A DNA stretch of 14,523 nucleotides, from assembly GCA_002478225.1 (NCBI GenBank), contig DLMV01000022.1:1-14523 (forward strand). The letters run 5' to 3'. The notes beneath the pieces were generated by a model. It worked only from the letters and a program-made list of their open reading frames with translations, made no database searches and had not been told where the DNA came from. Both the position numbers and the translations under genes were made by a program. This DNA is from Deltaproteobacteria bacterium UBA7527. Its GTDB lineage: Bacteria > Desulfobacterota > Syntrophorhabdia > Syntrophorhabdales > Syntrophorhabdaceae. Shown here one piece after another: positions 6,349 to 13,867 of this stretch; position 1 is the first letter of the stretch; each line of letters opens with the position of its first letter.

Positions 6349-7595
6349 ATGTTAAAAATGCGGGAATAAAAAGGAAACCTGCCACAGAGCGCCTTCACCT
6401 TTTCCTTTATGTCTTTTCGCAGTGACAGGTCGTCCATATTCTTCAGTACCGTGTCTATGAGCTCGCAGGTGATCGTCATCTCCTGCTCCTTCATCCCCCG
6501 GGTAGTGACTGCTGGAGTACCGATCCTGATGCCGCTGGTCACATTGGGGCCTTTAGAATCGAAGGGGATAAGGTTCTTGTTGATCATGATGCCGCTTTCC
6601 TCAAGTGCCTCCTGGGCCTCTTTGCCGGTCACATCTTTGTTCGTAAGATCGACGAGAAAGAGATGATTGTCGGTCCCTCCGGAGACGATCCTGTATCCAC
6701 GGTCCTTCATACGATCAGAAAGATGCCGTGCGTTGGCTACGATCTGTCTCTGATATTCCCTGAACTCCTCGCTCATTGCCTTCTTCAGGGCAACTGCCTT
6801 TGCCGCGATAACGTGCATAAGAGGTCCGCCCTGGATTCCGGGGAACACAGCGGAATCAACAGCCTTTGCAAATTCTTTTGTGCAGAGTATCAAGCCGCCA
6901 CGAGGTCCGCGGAGGGTCTTGTGCGTCGTTGTAGTGACAAAATGGGCATATTCAACAGGGCTTGGATGGCAGCCCGCAGCTATGAGGCCCGCAATATGGG
7001 CGATATCGACCATGAGATATGCCCCCACCTCATCGGCGATCTCCCTGAACTTCCTGAAATCGATCAGCCTCGAATAGGCGCTCGCCCCTGCGATTATCAG
7101 CTTCGGGCGCTCTTTGCGGGCAACGTCCCTGATCTCATCATAATCGAGCATCTCGTCCCCGGCAGAGACACTGTATGAGGCCGCATTGTAGTATTTTCCC
7201 GAAAAACTCGCCCTGGCGCCGTGCGTAAGATGACCGCCGTGGGCGATGTTCATCCCGAGGATAGTATCGCCGTGGTTGAGAACAGCATAAAATACAGCCA
7301 TATTCGCTGCTGAGCCTGAGTGCGGCTGAACGTTGGCATGCTCAGCCCCGAACAGGGTCTTTGCCCGTTCGATCGCTATACTCTCTATATCGTCGAGATA
7401 TCTGCAGCCGCTGTAGTATCTCTTTGAAGGATATCCTTCGGCGTACTTGTTCGTGAGAACACACCCCTGCATGGCAAGAATATCTTCGTCGACATAATTC
7501 TCGGAGGCTATAAGGACAAGACTATACTCCTCACGCTCAAGCTCATGCCTTACGAGTTCACAGATCTCTCTGTCACTGCCGTTCAGCTCTATCAT
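6345..7595 (-). CDS. glyA: Serine hydroxymethyltransferase
   Basis: PLP enzyme interconverting serine and glycine and loading tetrahydrofolate with one-carbon units. The 416-residue length is typical. Visible motifs are LIASENYVDEDIL (28-40), TNKYAEGYPSKRYYSGC (48-64), MVDIAHIAGLIAAG (195-208), and the PLP-lysine motif VTTTTHKTLRGPRGG with K226 as the Schiff-base lysine. The C-terminal pattern with LCGRFPFY is also as expected. Its ATG overlaps the rpiB stop (ATGA), and its own stop overlaps the deaminase start the same way. No strong Shine-Dalgarno precedes it, so coupled translation is likely. Confidence 0.98.
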   Translation of the reverse strand: MIELNGSDREICELVRHELEREEYSLVLIASENYVDEDILAMQGCVLTNKYAEGYPSKRYYSGCRYLDDIESIAIERAKTLFGAEHANVQPHSGSAANMAVFYAVLNHGDTILGMNIAHGGHLTHGARASFSGKYYNAASYSVSAGDEMLDYDEIRDVARKERPKLIIAGASAYSRLIDFRKFREIADEVGAYLMVDIAHIAGLIAAGCHPSPVEYAHFVTTTTHKTLRGPRGGLILCTKEFAKAVDSAVFPGIQGGPLMHVIAAKAVALKKAMSEEFREYQRQIVANARHLSDRMKDRGYRIVSGGTDNHLFLVDLTNKDVTGKEAQEALEESGIMINKNLIPFDSKGPNVTSGIRIGTPAVTTRGMKEQEMTITCELIDTVLKNMDDLSLRKDIKEKVKALCGRFPFYSRIFNI

Positions 7596-8044
7596 GTTTT
7601 CAGATGACCCTTCTCCCAGTCAGAGATCATATCGATCCTTTTCTGATGACGCCCGCCTTCAAAAGGTGTGTCGAGCCAGACCCGGACGATCTCCTCTGCG
7701 AGGCCTTTTCCCGTGATCCTTCCTCCCAGCACAAGCACATTCGCATCGAGATGCTTCCTGCTTTGTACGGCGGTATAGAGGTCGAACACAAGCGCTGCCC
7801 GTATCCCTTTTACCTTGTTCGCCGTTATGCTCATCCCTATGCCGGTACCGCAGATGAGGATGCCTTTTTCAGCCTTTCCTTCAGACACAAGCTTTGCTAC
7901 TGCTATGCCAAAATCAGGATAATCAACGGAGTTCTCTGTGTCGGTCCCGAGATCGACAATGATATCTTTCCGGTCCTCCAGCACCTTTTTAATATCCTCT
8001 TTTAATGCGTATCCGGCGTGATCAGAACCTATCGCTACCTTCAA
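7592..8044 (-). CDS. rpiB: Ribose 5-phosphate isomerase B
   Basis: Interconverts ribose 5-phosphate and ribulose 5-phosphate; the latter is a substrate of RibBA further down the cluster. The 150-residue protein begins VAIGSDHAGYALK with D8 and H9, has the active-site loop GILICGTGIGMSI with C65, and H98 in SRKHLDANVLVLGGR. It belongs to the RpiB/LacAB fold. The start is TTG at 8042-8044, overlapping the fabF TGA stop (TTGA), with AAGAGGT at workable spacing; no ATG gives a better fit to the family N-terminus. It joins the lipid genes to the one-carbon genes. Confidence 0.95.
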   Translation of the reverse strand: MKVAIGSDHAGYALKEDIKKVLEDRKDIIVDLGTDTENSVDYPDFGIAVAKLVSEGKAEKGILICGTGIGMSITANKVKGIRAALVFDLYTAVQSRKHLDANVLVLGGRITGKGLAEEIVRVWLDTPFEGGRHQKRIDMISDWEKGHLKT

Positions 8045-9282
8045 TCCTTGAACCTCTTGAATACCAATGTCGAATTCGTACCGCCGAACCCGAACGAATT
8101 TGAGAGTCCCACATCAATAGCATGGCTTCGGGCTGTATTGGGAACATAATCAAGGTCGCAATCAGGATCGGGCGTTTCGTAATTGATCGTCGGCGGACAG
8201 ACATTGTCGCGCATGGCGAGGATCGTAAAGATCGCCTCAACTGCCCCTGCCGCACCCAGCAGATGCCCTATCATTGATTTCGTGGAGCTCACCGGTATTG
8301 TATATGCGCTCTCCTTAAACACCTCTTTAATGGCCATCGTTTCTATCTGATCATTGAGGTCTGTTGATGTGCCGTGGGCGTTGATATAATTGATCTCTTC
8401 AGGCAGCAAGGCCGCATCTCTCATCGCCATCCTCATACAGCGGATGAAGCCGTCGCCGTCAGGACATGGCGCCGTGATATGGTACGCGTCGCCGTTATAG
8501 CCGTACCCGACGACCTCTGCATAGATCTTTGCGCCCCTCTTTTTTGCATGTTCGAGTTCTTCCATGACAATAATCCCGGAACCCTCGCCAACAACGAAAC
8601 CGTCCCTATCCTTATCAAAAGGACGGGATGCCCTGGCGGGAGCGTCGTTCCTTGTAGAGAGCGCCTTCATGGCGTTAAAGCCGCCGACGGTGAGGGGGGT
8701 CAGATTCGCCTCTGTTCCTCCTGCCACCATTACATCGGCGTCGCCATACTGGATAACCCTCAAGGAGTCCCCGATCGAGTGCGCACCGGTCGCGCAGGCC
8801 GTAACAATGCAGAGATTGGGACCCTTGATGCCGTACTGGATCGCTATATGACCCGGCGCCTCATTAGCGATCAGCATGGGTATAAAAAAAGGCGATATTC
8901 TTCCAGGTCCTCTTTCGAGGAGAATGCTGTGGTACTTTTCCAGCGTCGGCAGACCGCCAAGTCCTGTGCCGACGATTACGCCGATCCTTTCCGCATCTTC
9001 TTTGCCCATATCAAGGCTGGAATCTTCTATAGCGATCTTCGCTGCGGTAAGGGCGTACTGAATAAAAAGATCTGTTCTTTTGAGCTCCTTCGGCGGGACA
9101 TAATCCTCAGGCCTATACTCCTTCACCTCAGCAGCAAATTTCGTTTCGTGTTGTGCGGCGTCAAATCGCGTGATCGGTCCTATCCCTGACTCACCGCGGA
9201 GGATGCGCTGCCACACATTTTCAATACCTACACCGAGAGGGGTAACAAGTCCCACTCCCGTGACAACTACCCTGCGTTTCAC
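8041..9282 (-). CDS. fabF: Beta-ketoacyl-ACP synthase II
   Basis: Elongating condensing enzyme that adds malonyl-ACP units to acyl-ACP. The 413-residue protein has the full KAS I/II triad: C163 in VTACATGAHSI, H303 in INAHGTSTDLND and H340 in KSMIGHLLGAAGA, plus the glycine-rich ending NSFGFGGTNSTLVF. The start is GTG at 9280-9282, with AGAGGTGG that overlaps the acpP stop, so the pair is tightly linked. The Cys-His-His triad separates it from FabH, which uses Cys-His-Asn; this gene therefore does not fill the initiation role that appears missing from the cluster. Confidence 0.97.
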   Translation of the reverse strand: MKRRVVVTGVGLVTPLGVGIENVWQRILRGESGIGPITRFDAAQHETKFAAEVKEYRPEDYVPPKELKRTDLFIQYALTAAKIAIEDSSLDMGKEDAERIGVIVGTGLGGLPTLEKYHSILLERGPGRISPFFIPMLIANEAPGHIAIQYGIKGPNLCIVTACATGAHSIGDSLRVIQYGDADVMVAGGTEANLTPLTVGGFNAMKALSTRNDAPARASRPFDKDRDGFVVGEGSGIIVMEELEHAKKRGAKIYAEVVGYGYNGDAYHITAPCPDGDGFIRCMRMAMRDAALLPEEINYINAHGTSTDLNDQIETMAIKEVFKESAYTIPVSSTKSMIGHLLGAAGAVEAIFTILAMRDNVCPPTINYETPDPDCDLDYVPNTARSHAIDVGLSNSFGFGGTNSTLVFKRFKD

Positions 9283-9294
9283 GTATCCACCTCT

Positions 9295-9537
9295 CTATTT
9301 TTTCTCGGACATGTGCTCTTCGATGTACCGTATCGCATCACCTACGGTCTCGATCTTCTCCGCATCTTCGTCCGGGATCTCAATGCCGTATTCATCTTCG
9401 AGAGCCATAATAAGCTCTACGATATCGAGTGAGTCTGCTCCAAGGTCATCGATAAACTTCGCTTCAGGTACTACCTCGGATTCGCTTACCCCGAGCTGAT
9501 CGACGATCATCTTTTTTACCTTTTCAGTGACTGTCAT
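9295..9537 (-). CDS. acpP: Acyl carrier protein
   Basis: Small acidic carrier (80 residues) that holds growing acyl chains on a phosphopantetheine arm. The attachment serine is S36 in the motif GADSLDIVEL, with the usual acidic recognition helix after it. Length and charge are typical of fatty-acid ACPs. The ATG at 9535-9537 has a near-perfect Shine-Dalgarno AGGAGGTGG, the strongest in the cluster and in keeping with high ACP demand. A 99-base gap separates it from fabG, including a terminator-like hairpin. Confidence 0.98.
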   Translation of the reverse strand: MTVTEKVKKMIVDQLGVSESEVVPEAKFIDDLGADSLDIVELIMALEDEYGIEIPDEDAEKIETVGDAIRYIEEHMSEKK

Positions 9538-9557
9538 TAAACCACCTCCTGATTTTA

Positions 9558-9584
9558 TTAAAAAATTGCTTTCAGCCTTGAAGC
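9558..9584 (-). terminator. Terminator-like hairpin between fabG and acpP
   Basis: On the minus strand a short stem (GCTTCA pairing with TGAAAGC with one bulged A, loop AGGC; 9568-9584) is followed by AA and six T residues (9560-9565). This resembles a weak intrinsic terminator or an RNA-processing stem. The stem is only about six base pairs and not GC-rich, so full termination is doubtful; partial attenuation or an mRNA end is possible. Confidence 0.35.
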
Positions 9585-9636
9585 GGTCAGCACCAGGATG
9601 CCGAACGCTCCGCGCTTATTGCGCCAATCTCATCGT

Positions 9637-10362
9637 TTACATATATAAACCGCCGTTAACGTTTATCACCTCCCCTGTTATATATGATCCATACCCTGAA
9701 ATGAGGAAGTATACCAGATATGCAATATCTATAGGCTCTCCAAACCTTTTCAGCGGGATCGCCTTGAACATCTCTTCTTTTGTCTTATCATCCAGCGCAT
9801 CGGTCATCCTGGTCTTTATAAAACCGGGGGCAATGGCGTTGACCCGTATTCCCCGCTCTCCATACTCTTTGGCGATGCTCTTCGTGAAACCGATGATGCC
9901 CGCTTTGCTGGCAGCATAATTTGCCTGCCCGGCGTTGCCCATGACCCCTGCTATGGACGAGATGTTGACAATGCTTCCGCCGGTCCTCAGCATGTGCCTG
10001 ATCACTGCCTTCGTACAACTGAACACGCCTTTCAGATTGACCCTGACCACCCTGTCCCAATCTTCTTCTTTCATCCTCAGCAGCAGTTTGTCGGACGTTA
10101 TCCCGGCGTTGTTGACCAGGTTGTTGATCTTTCCCATCTCCTTCGCTACATTGTCAACAGCCTCGCCGACGGTCTGGACATCCGCAACGTCGACCCGGTA
10201 AAATTGACATTGCCGACCTTTATTCCTGATGACGCCGACAGCCTCATCGCCATCGATAATGTCGAATATCGCTATGTCACCGCCCTTATCAGCCAGAAAT
10301 TCCGCTATGGCCCTGCCAATGCCCTGCGCGCCGCCGGTCACTATGGTAACGGTATCCTTCAT
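9637..10362 (-). CDS. fabG: 3-oxoacyl-ACP reductase
   Basis: NADPH-dependent short-chain dehydrogenase that reduces beta-ketoacyl-ACP in fatty acid elongation. The 241-residue protein has the cofactor loop TGGAQGIG (9-16), NNAG (84-87) and the catalytic set S136, Y149 and K153 in NISSIAG and YAASKAG, with N109 in VNLKGVF. MGNAGQANYAASKAG is close to known FabG sequences, and the place between fabD and acpP supports the FabG assignment over other short-chain dehydrogenases. The ATG at 10360-10362 has only a weak AGGA, ten bases upstream and inside the repeat element; an in-frame TAG at 10375-10377 rules out a longer start. Confidence 0.95.
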   Translation of the reverse strand: MKDTVTIVTGGAQGIGRAIAEFLADKGGDIAIFDIIDGDEAVGVIRNKGRQCQFYRVDVADVQTVGEAVDNVAKEMGKINNLVNNAGITSDKLLLRMKEEDWDRVVRVNLKGVFSCTKAVIRHMLRTGGSIVNISSIAGVMGNAGQANYAASKAGIIGFTKSIAKEYGERGIRVNAIAPGFIKTRMTDALDDKTKEEMFKAIPLKRFGEPIDIAYLVYFLISGYGSYITGEVINVNGGLYM

Positions 10363-10370
10363 ATTACACA

Positions 10371-10503
10371 GATCCTAATTTCTAAGCACTAATCTCCAAA
10401 ACAATTCCAAATTTCAAATGCTCAAAACGAATAGAAGTTGTTTTTGTTTTGAATTTTGAACATTTGAGCTTGTTTAGAATTTAGATATCCGGATTTAGGA
10501 TTT
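10371..10503. repeat. 133-base AT-rich 7-base repeat element between fabD and fabG
   Basis: Nineteen 7-base units in strict phase, AT-rich, with units such as TTTGAAT and AGGATTT. The two halves form a long imperfect inverted repeat centred near 10437: words like TCCTAA, TCTAA and TCAAATG in the left half recur as reverse complements in the right half. The left end shares TTAGTGCTT and ATTAGGAT (read on the minus strand) with the block at the window start. Base composition is much more AT-rich than the flanking genes. Confidence 0.8.
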
Positions 10504-10508
10504 CTTGT

Positions 10509-10515
10509 CCTCCTT
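10509..10515 (-). promoter_or_regulatory. Orphan Shine-Dalgarno site after fabD
   Basis: AAGGAGG on the minus strand lies four bases downstream of the fabD stop. There is no ATG, GTG or TTG at usable spacing. It lies directly next to the outer end of the 133-base repeat element, whose other end is eight bases from the fabG start. This suggests it was the fabG ribosome binding site before the element separated the two. Confidence 0.5.
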
Positions 10516-10518
10516 CGT

Positions 10519-11454
10519 TTATAATATATCTTTAACGGCCTGTATATCTTCCAGAGATTCCACGCTGTAGCAAGGAACGTTCGGTTCAATCCTTCTGATA
10601 AGGTTCGTAAGCACCTTCTGAGGTCCAACCTCGAGAAAGATCTCTACCCCATCTGCCACCATTCTCTTCACCGATGCCTCCCACAGAACAGGCGAGAACA
10701 TCTGTCGATACAGCCTGTCGATAACGATGCCCCTGTCATTTCCGGGAGCCGCATCGACGTTAAATACAACAGGTACGCTCAAGGCGCCCTGATCGATCTT
10801 TGCGAGCTCCTCTTTCAGCTTCTCTGCTGCATCTTTCATGAGCGGACTGTGAAAAGGACCGGATACATTGAGAAAGATCGCCTTCTTGTACCCTGCGCCC
10901 TTCAGCCTCTCGACGCCTTCCTTCAGCGCCTCCATGCTGCCGGAGAGGACCACCTGCTCCGCAGAGTTCAGGTTCGCCGGAACGGCGACGTAATCATCGT
11001 GGGATATCTCCTGAAGGACAGGTCCTATCTTTGTCATATCCGCGCCGATGAGAGCGACCATCCCTCCCTTGCCCTTAGGGCATGCCTCTTCCATGAGGAG
11101 GCCTCTCTTCCTCGTCATCCGCAGGGCGTCCTCAAAGGTAAAAAAACCGCTTGCGCAAAGCGCAGTATATTCTCCAAGGCTGTGTCCCGCAAACAGATAA
11201 GGTGATATTCCTGTAGCCTGCCTGAGGGTCTGCCAGACAACATAGCTGTTGAGAAGAAGCGACGGCTGCGTATTGCATGTCTGCCTTAATTCATCTTCCG
11301 GTCCGTTGAAACAAAGATCTGTTATGGAAAGACCGAGGGTCTTGTCCGCGATGGCAAAATACCCCCTCACATCCTCAAGGGCATCATACAGCTTTTTCCC
11401 CATCCCTACATATTGCGAACCCTGGCCCGGGAAAACAACCCCTATTTTTTTCAT
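10519..11454 (-). CDS. fabD: Malonyl-CoA:ACP transacylase
   Basis: Moves malonyl groups from CoA to ACP, providing the extender unit for FabF. The 311-residue protein has the family start VVFPGQGSQYVGMG, the nucleophile S92 in AGHSLGEYTALCASG, the arginine region RKRGLLM (115-121) and H202 in NVSGPFHSPLM. The C-terminus with VEVGP-type motif (LEVGPQKVLTNLI) is complete. The ATG has GGGAG at six bases. The gene lies 32 bases after the acyl-CoA dehydrogenase and probably shares its transcript. Confidence 0.97.
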   Translation of the reverse strand: MKKIGVVFPGQGSQYVGMGKKLYDALEDVRGYFAIADKTLGLSITDLCFNGPEDELRQTCNTQPSLLLNSYVVWQTLRQATGISPYLFAGHSLGEYTALCASGFFTFEDALRMTRKRGLLMEEACPKGKGGMVALIGADMTKIGPVLQEISHDDYVAVPANLNSAEQVVLSGSMEALKEGVERLKGAGYKKAIFLNVSGPFHSPLMKDAAEKLKEELAKIDQGALSVPVVFNVDAAPGNDRGIVIDRLYRQMFSPVLWEASVKRMVADGVEIFLEVGPQKVLTNLIRRIEPNVPCYSVESLEDIQAVKDIL

Positions 11455-11486
11455 CTATGCTCCCTGTCTAAAACACATTGTTTATA

Positions 11487-12650
11487 TTACGACCTTCTCT
11501 TCGAGGCAGCTTCTTTAATAAGTTCAAGGGCGATCACATTCCTCTGGATCTGGTTCGTGCCTTCATATATCTGCAGTATCTTCGCGTCTCTCATCATCTT
11601 TTCCACCGGGTATTCCTTCATGTACCCATATCCGCCGAAAACCTGCACGGCATCGACGACCACCTTCATCGCCACATCGCTCGGGAACACCTTACTCATG
11701 GCAGATACCTTCGAGAAATCCCTCGGGTTGCTGTCGATATATCTCGCTACAGCGTAGACAAGGGCCCTGGCGGCTTCCACCTGCGTCGCCATATCCGCAA
11801 GCATATGCTGTATCGCCTGGAAAGAGATGATCTTCTTCTCGAACTGTTCCCTTTCACGGGCATAGTGTACTGCCGCGTCGAGGGCGCCCTGGGCTACCCC
11901 CACCGCCTGAGCGCCTATCCCAGGCCGTGTCCTGTCAAAGGTCCTCATGGCGAGGATGAATCCCATCCCTTCTCTACCTATAACATTTTCGGCGGGAACT
12001 TTGCAATCCTGAAATACCAGCTCCCGTGTCGCGGAGGCCCGTATGCCCAGCTTGTTCTCTTTCTTCCCAAAGGAAAAACCGTCCATACCCTTCTCCACGA
12101 TAAAGGCCGATGCCCCTCTTCCGCCTTTCTTCCTGTCCGTCATGGCTATGACCGTGTAGATCTCCGCCTCGCCCCCGTTCGTTATCCATTGCTTGGTGCC
12201 GTTCAGGATGTAATCGCTGCCGGATTTTGTTGCCTCGGTCCTGATCCCCTGCGCGTCGCTCCCGGCATTCGCCTCCGTCAATGCAAAGGCAGCGAGCCTT
12301 TTGCCGCTCGCTATTTCAGACAGGTATCTCTTCTTCTGCGCCTCTGAACCGCCGAGCAGGATAGGATAGGCGCCCAGCAGGCTTGCGGCATAACTCACAG
12401 AGACACCGAGGCAGGCCGTGCTCAGCTCTTCCACGACAATGCAGTTCTCGAAGCTCCCGCCGCCCATTCCGCCGTATTCTTCAGGAATACTGACGCCAAA
12501 GAGCCCTGTTTCAGCGCATGTCTTCATGATTGCCCAGGGGAACGTCCCTGTTTCGTCAAGCTCAGCCCTTACCGGGACCACCTTCTCCTCCGCGATCCTC
12601 CTGGCCAGCGCCTGAATGTTCTTTTGCTCCTCTGTGAGAAAATAGTCCAT
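11487..12650 (-). CDS. Acyl-CoA dehydrogenase (short/branched-chain type)
   Basis: FAD enzyme of 387 residues that normally introduces the alpha-beta double bond into acyl-CoA and passes electrons to an electron-transfer flavoprotein. Motifs are complete: LTEANAGSDAQG, WITNGGEAEIY, GIRASATRELVFQDCKVP, VFGGYGYMKEYPVEKMMRDAK and YEGTNQIQRNVIA, with E363 in the position of the catalytic glutamate of the short-chain and branched-chain classes. The ATG has GGGGAGGA upstream and lies 15 bases after plsX; fabD follows 32 bases on. It occupies the place where fabH is usual. Substrate chain length, and whether it acts on CoA or ACP esters, cannot be read from sequence. It could make primers, recycle acyl groups or act as an enoyl reductase. 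Confidence 0.93.
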   Translation of the reverse strand: MDYFLTEEQKNIQALARRIAEEKVVPVRAELDETGTFPWAIMKTCAETGLFGVSIPEEYGGMGGGSFENCIVVEELSTACLGVSVSYAASLLGAYPILLGGSEAQKKRYLSEIASGKRLAAFALTEANAGSDAQGIRTEATKSGSDYILNGTKQWITNGGEAEIYTVIAMTDRKKGGRGASAFIVEKGMDGFSFGKKENKLGIRASATRELVFQDCKVPAENVIGREGMGFILAMRTFDRTRPGIGAQAVGVAQGALDAAVHYAREREQFEKKIISFQAIQHMLADMATQVEAARALVYAVARYIDSNPRDFSKVSAMSKVFPSDVAMKVVVDAVQVFGGYGYMKEYPVEKMMRDAKILQIYEGTNQIQRNVIALELIKEAASKRRS

Positions 12651-12665
12651 ATCCTCCCCTTTCCT

Positions 12666-13667
12666 TTATCCCCTGTATTGGTCGGTTACCTGCCAGAGCG
12701 TTTCTTTGATCGATTCGTTCAGCCCGTTCTCTACGAATCTCTTTGCAAGCAGAACGGCATTCCGTATGGCCTTTTCATCTGATTTGCCGTGGCATATGAT
12801 GCATACCCCGTCAACACCCAGGAGTGGGGCGCCGCCGTATTCCGAAGGGTCCATTCTCCCTTTGAGCTCATCAAAGACCTCTTTCATCAAAAGGTGCCCC
12901 ATCCTTGCCTTCAGGTTCTTCTTGATAGCCTCTTTAAAAAACACCATCAGCGATTCTGCTACGCCCTCGGTGATCTTGAGCGCGACATTCCCCACAAACC
13001 CATCGCTTACCACAACGTCCGCCCTTCCGTTATGCATGTCGGTGCCTTCGACGTATCCGATATAGTTGAGGTCCAGGCCCTTGATCAGTGCGTGCGCCTC
13101 GCGTGTGAGCTCATTTCCCTTGGTCTCTTCCTCGCCATTGCTTAAAAGGCCGATCGTCGGCCTTGCTACGCCGAGAACGCAGCGAGCGAAGGCGTCTCCC
13201 ATCACGGCAAATTGCGCGAGGTGGATAGGCTTGCAGTCAACGTTTCCTCCCGCATCAAGGAGGATCGATACACTGTTCCTCGTATTCGGATGCAATGTAG
13301 CAATGGCAGGTCGGTCCACATACCCTATCCTGCCGAGCGTAAAGATCGCAAAGGCCATTGCAGCGCCGGAATTGCCAGCGGTTACGACCGCATTAACCTT
13401 TCCCGCCTTTAAGAGCTCAAGCGCTTTATTGATAGAGGATTCTCTTTTTTTCCTCAGGGCTGATGATGGTGATTCCTTCATCTCTACGTAAACCGGCGTG
13501 TGAACCACCTCGATGCCATCCGAGCTCTTTAACAGTGGTTTTATTGCATCCTCATTCCCGACAAGAACGATCTCTGCGATCTTGTCCCTTGCTACAGACC
13601 CTGCCCCCCCGACAACTACAGCGGGCGCATAGTCTCCCCCCATTCCATCCACTGCGATCTTTATCAT
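12666..13667 (-). CDS. plsX: Phosphate acyltransferase PlsX
   Basis: Makes acyl-phosphate from acyl-ACP and phosphate, the substrate of the membrane acyltransferase PlsY in phospholipid synthesis; a peripheral membrane enzyme. The 333-residue protein shows IAVDGMGGDYAP (4-15), TAGNSGAAMAFAIF, LLDAGGNVDCKP, VVSDGFVGNVALKITEG and EYGGAPLLGVDGVCIICHG, all family hallmarks. I chose the ATG at 13665-13667 because PlsX proteins typically begin a few residues before AVDGMGGD and GAGGA lies upstream; a TTG at 13683-13685 would overlap rpmF, add six residues and lacks a Shine-Dalgarno. With this start the gap to rpmF is four bases. Confidence 0.96.
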   Translation of the reverse strand: MIKIAVDGMGGDYAPAVVVGGAGSVARDKIAEIVLVGNEDAIKPLLKSSDGIEVVHTPVYVEMKESPSSALRKKRESSINKALELLKAGKVNAVVTAGNSGAAMAFAIFTLGRIGYVDRPAIATLHPNTRNSVSILLDAGGNVDCKPIHLAQFAVMGDAFARCVLGVARPTIGLLSNGEEETKGNELTREAHALIKGLDLNYIGYVEGTDMHNGRADVVVSDGFVGNVALKITEGVAESLMVFFKEAIKKNLKARMGHLLMKEVFDELKGRMDPSEYGGAPLLGVDGVCIICHGKSDEKAIRNAVLLAKRFVENGLNESIKETLWQVTDQYRG

Positions 13668-13671
13668 TCTG

Positions 13672-13854
13672 TTAGAGTTCCTCAACGTCTAAGAACTTTT
13701 TCCCCTTGTACGTGCCGCACTTCGGGCAGACAATGTGAGGTAATTTGGGTTCTTTGCAGTTCGGGCAAAGGACCACATTGACAGGTTGTGCCTTGTAGTG
13801 CGTCCTTCTCTTGTCCCTGCTTGCCTTTGATGTCTTCCTTTTTGGAACAGCCAT
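13672..13854 (-). CDS. rpmF: Ribosomal protein bL32
   Basis: Large-subunit ribosomal protein of 60 residues with the standard start MAVPKRKTSKASRDKRRTHYK. It has a zinc-ribbon pair, CPNC and CPKC, so this is the zinc-binding (C+) form rather than the cysteine-free paralogue used under zinc limitation. The ATG has GAGGAG at six bases. The pairing yceD-rpmF-plsX is very widespread and couples a ribosomal protein with lipid synthesis genes. Confidence 0.98.
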   Translation of the reverse strand: MAVPKRKTSKASRDKRRTHYKAQPVNVVLCPNCKEPKLPHIVCPKCGTYKGKKFLDVEEL

Positions 13855-13867
13855 ATATATCTCCTCG

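Noticed and set aside
10371..10503. Insertion sequence or intrinsic terminator between fabD and fabG
   Set aside because: There is no transposase and no clear target duplication; the inverted repeat is AT-rich, imperfect and has no GC stem with a T tract.
10422..10628. Minus-strand frame of 68 residues across the end of fabD and the repeat
   Set aside because: It is an out-of-frame read of fabD continuing into low-complexity repeat, with no ribosome binding site and no recognisable domain.
13668..13685. Longer plsX starting at TTG 13685
   Set aside because: No Shine-Dalgarno precedes it, it overlaps rpmF, and the ATG at 13667 matches the usual family N-terminus.
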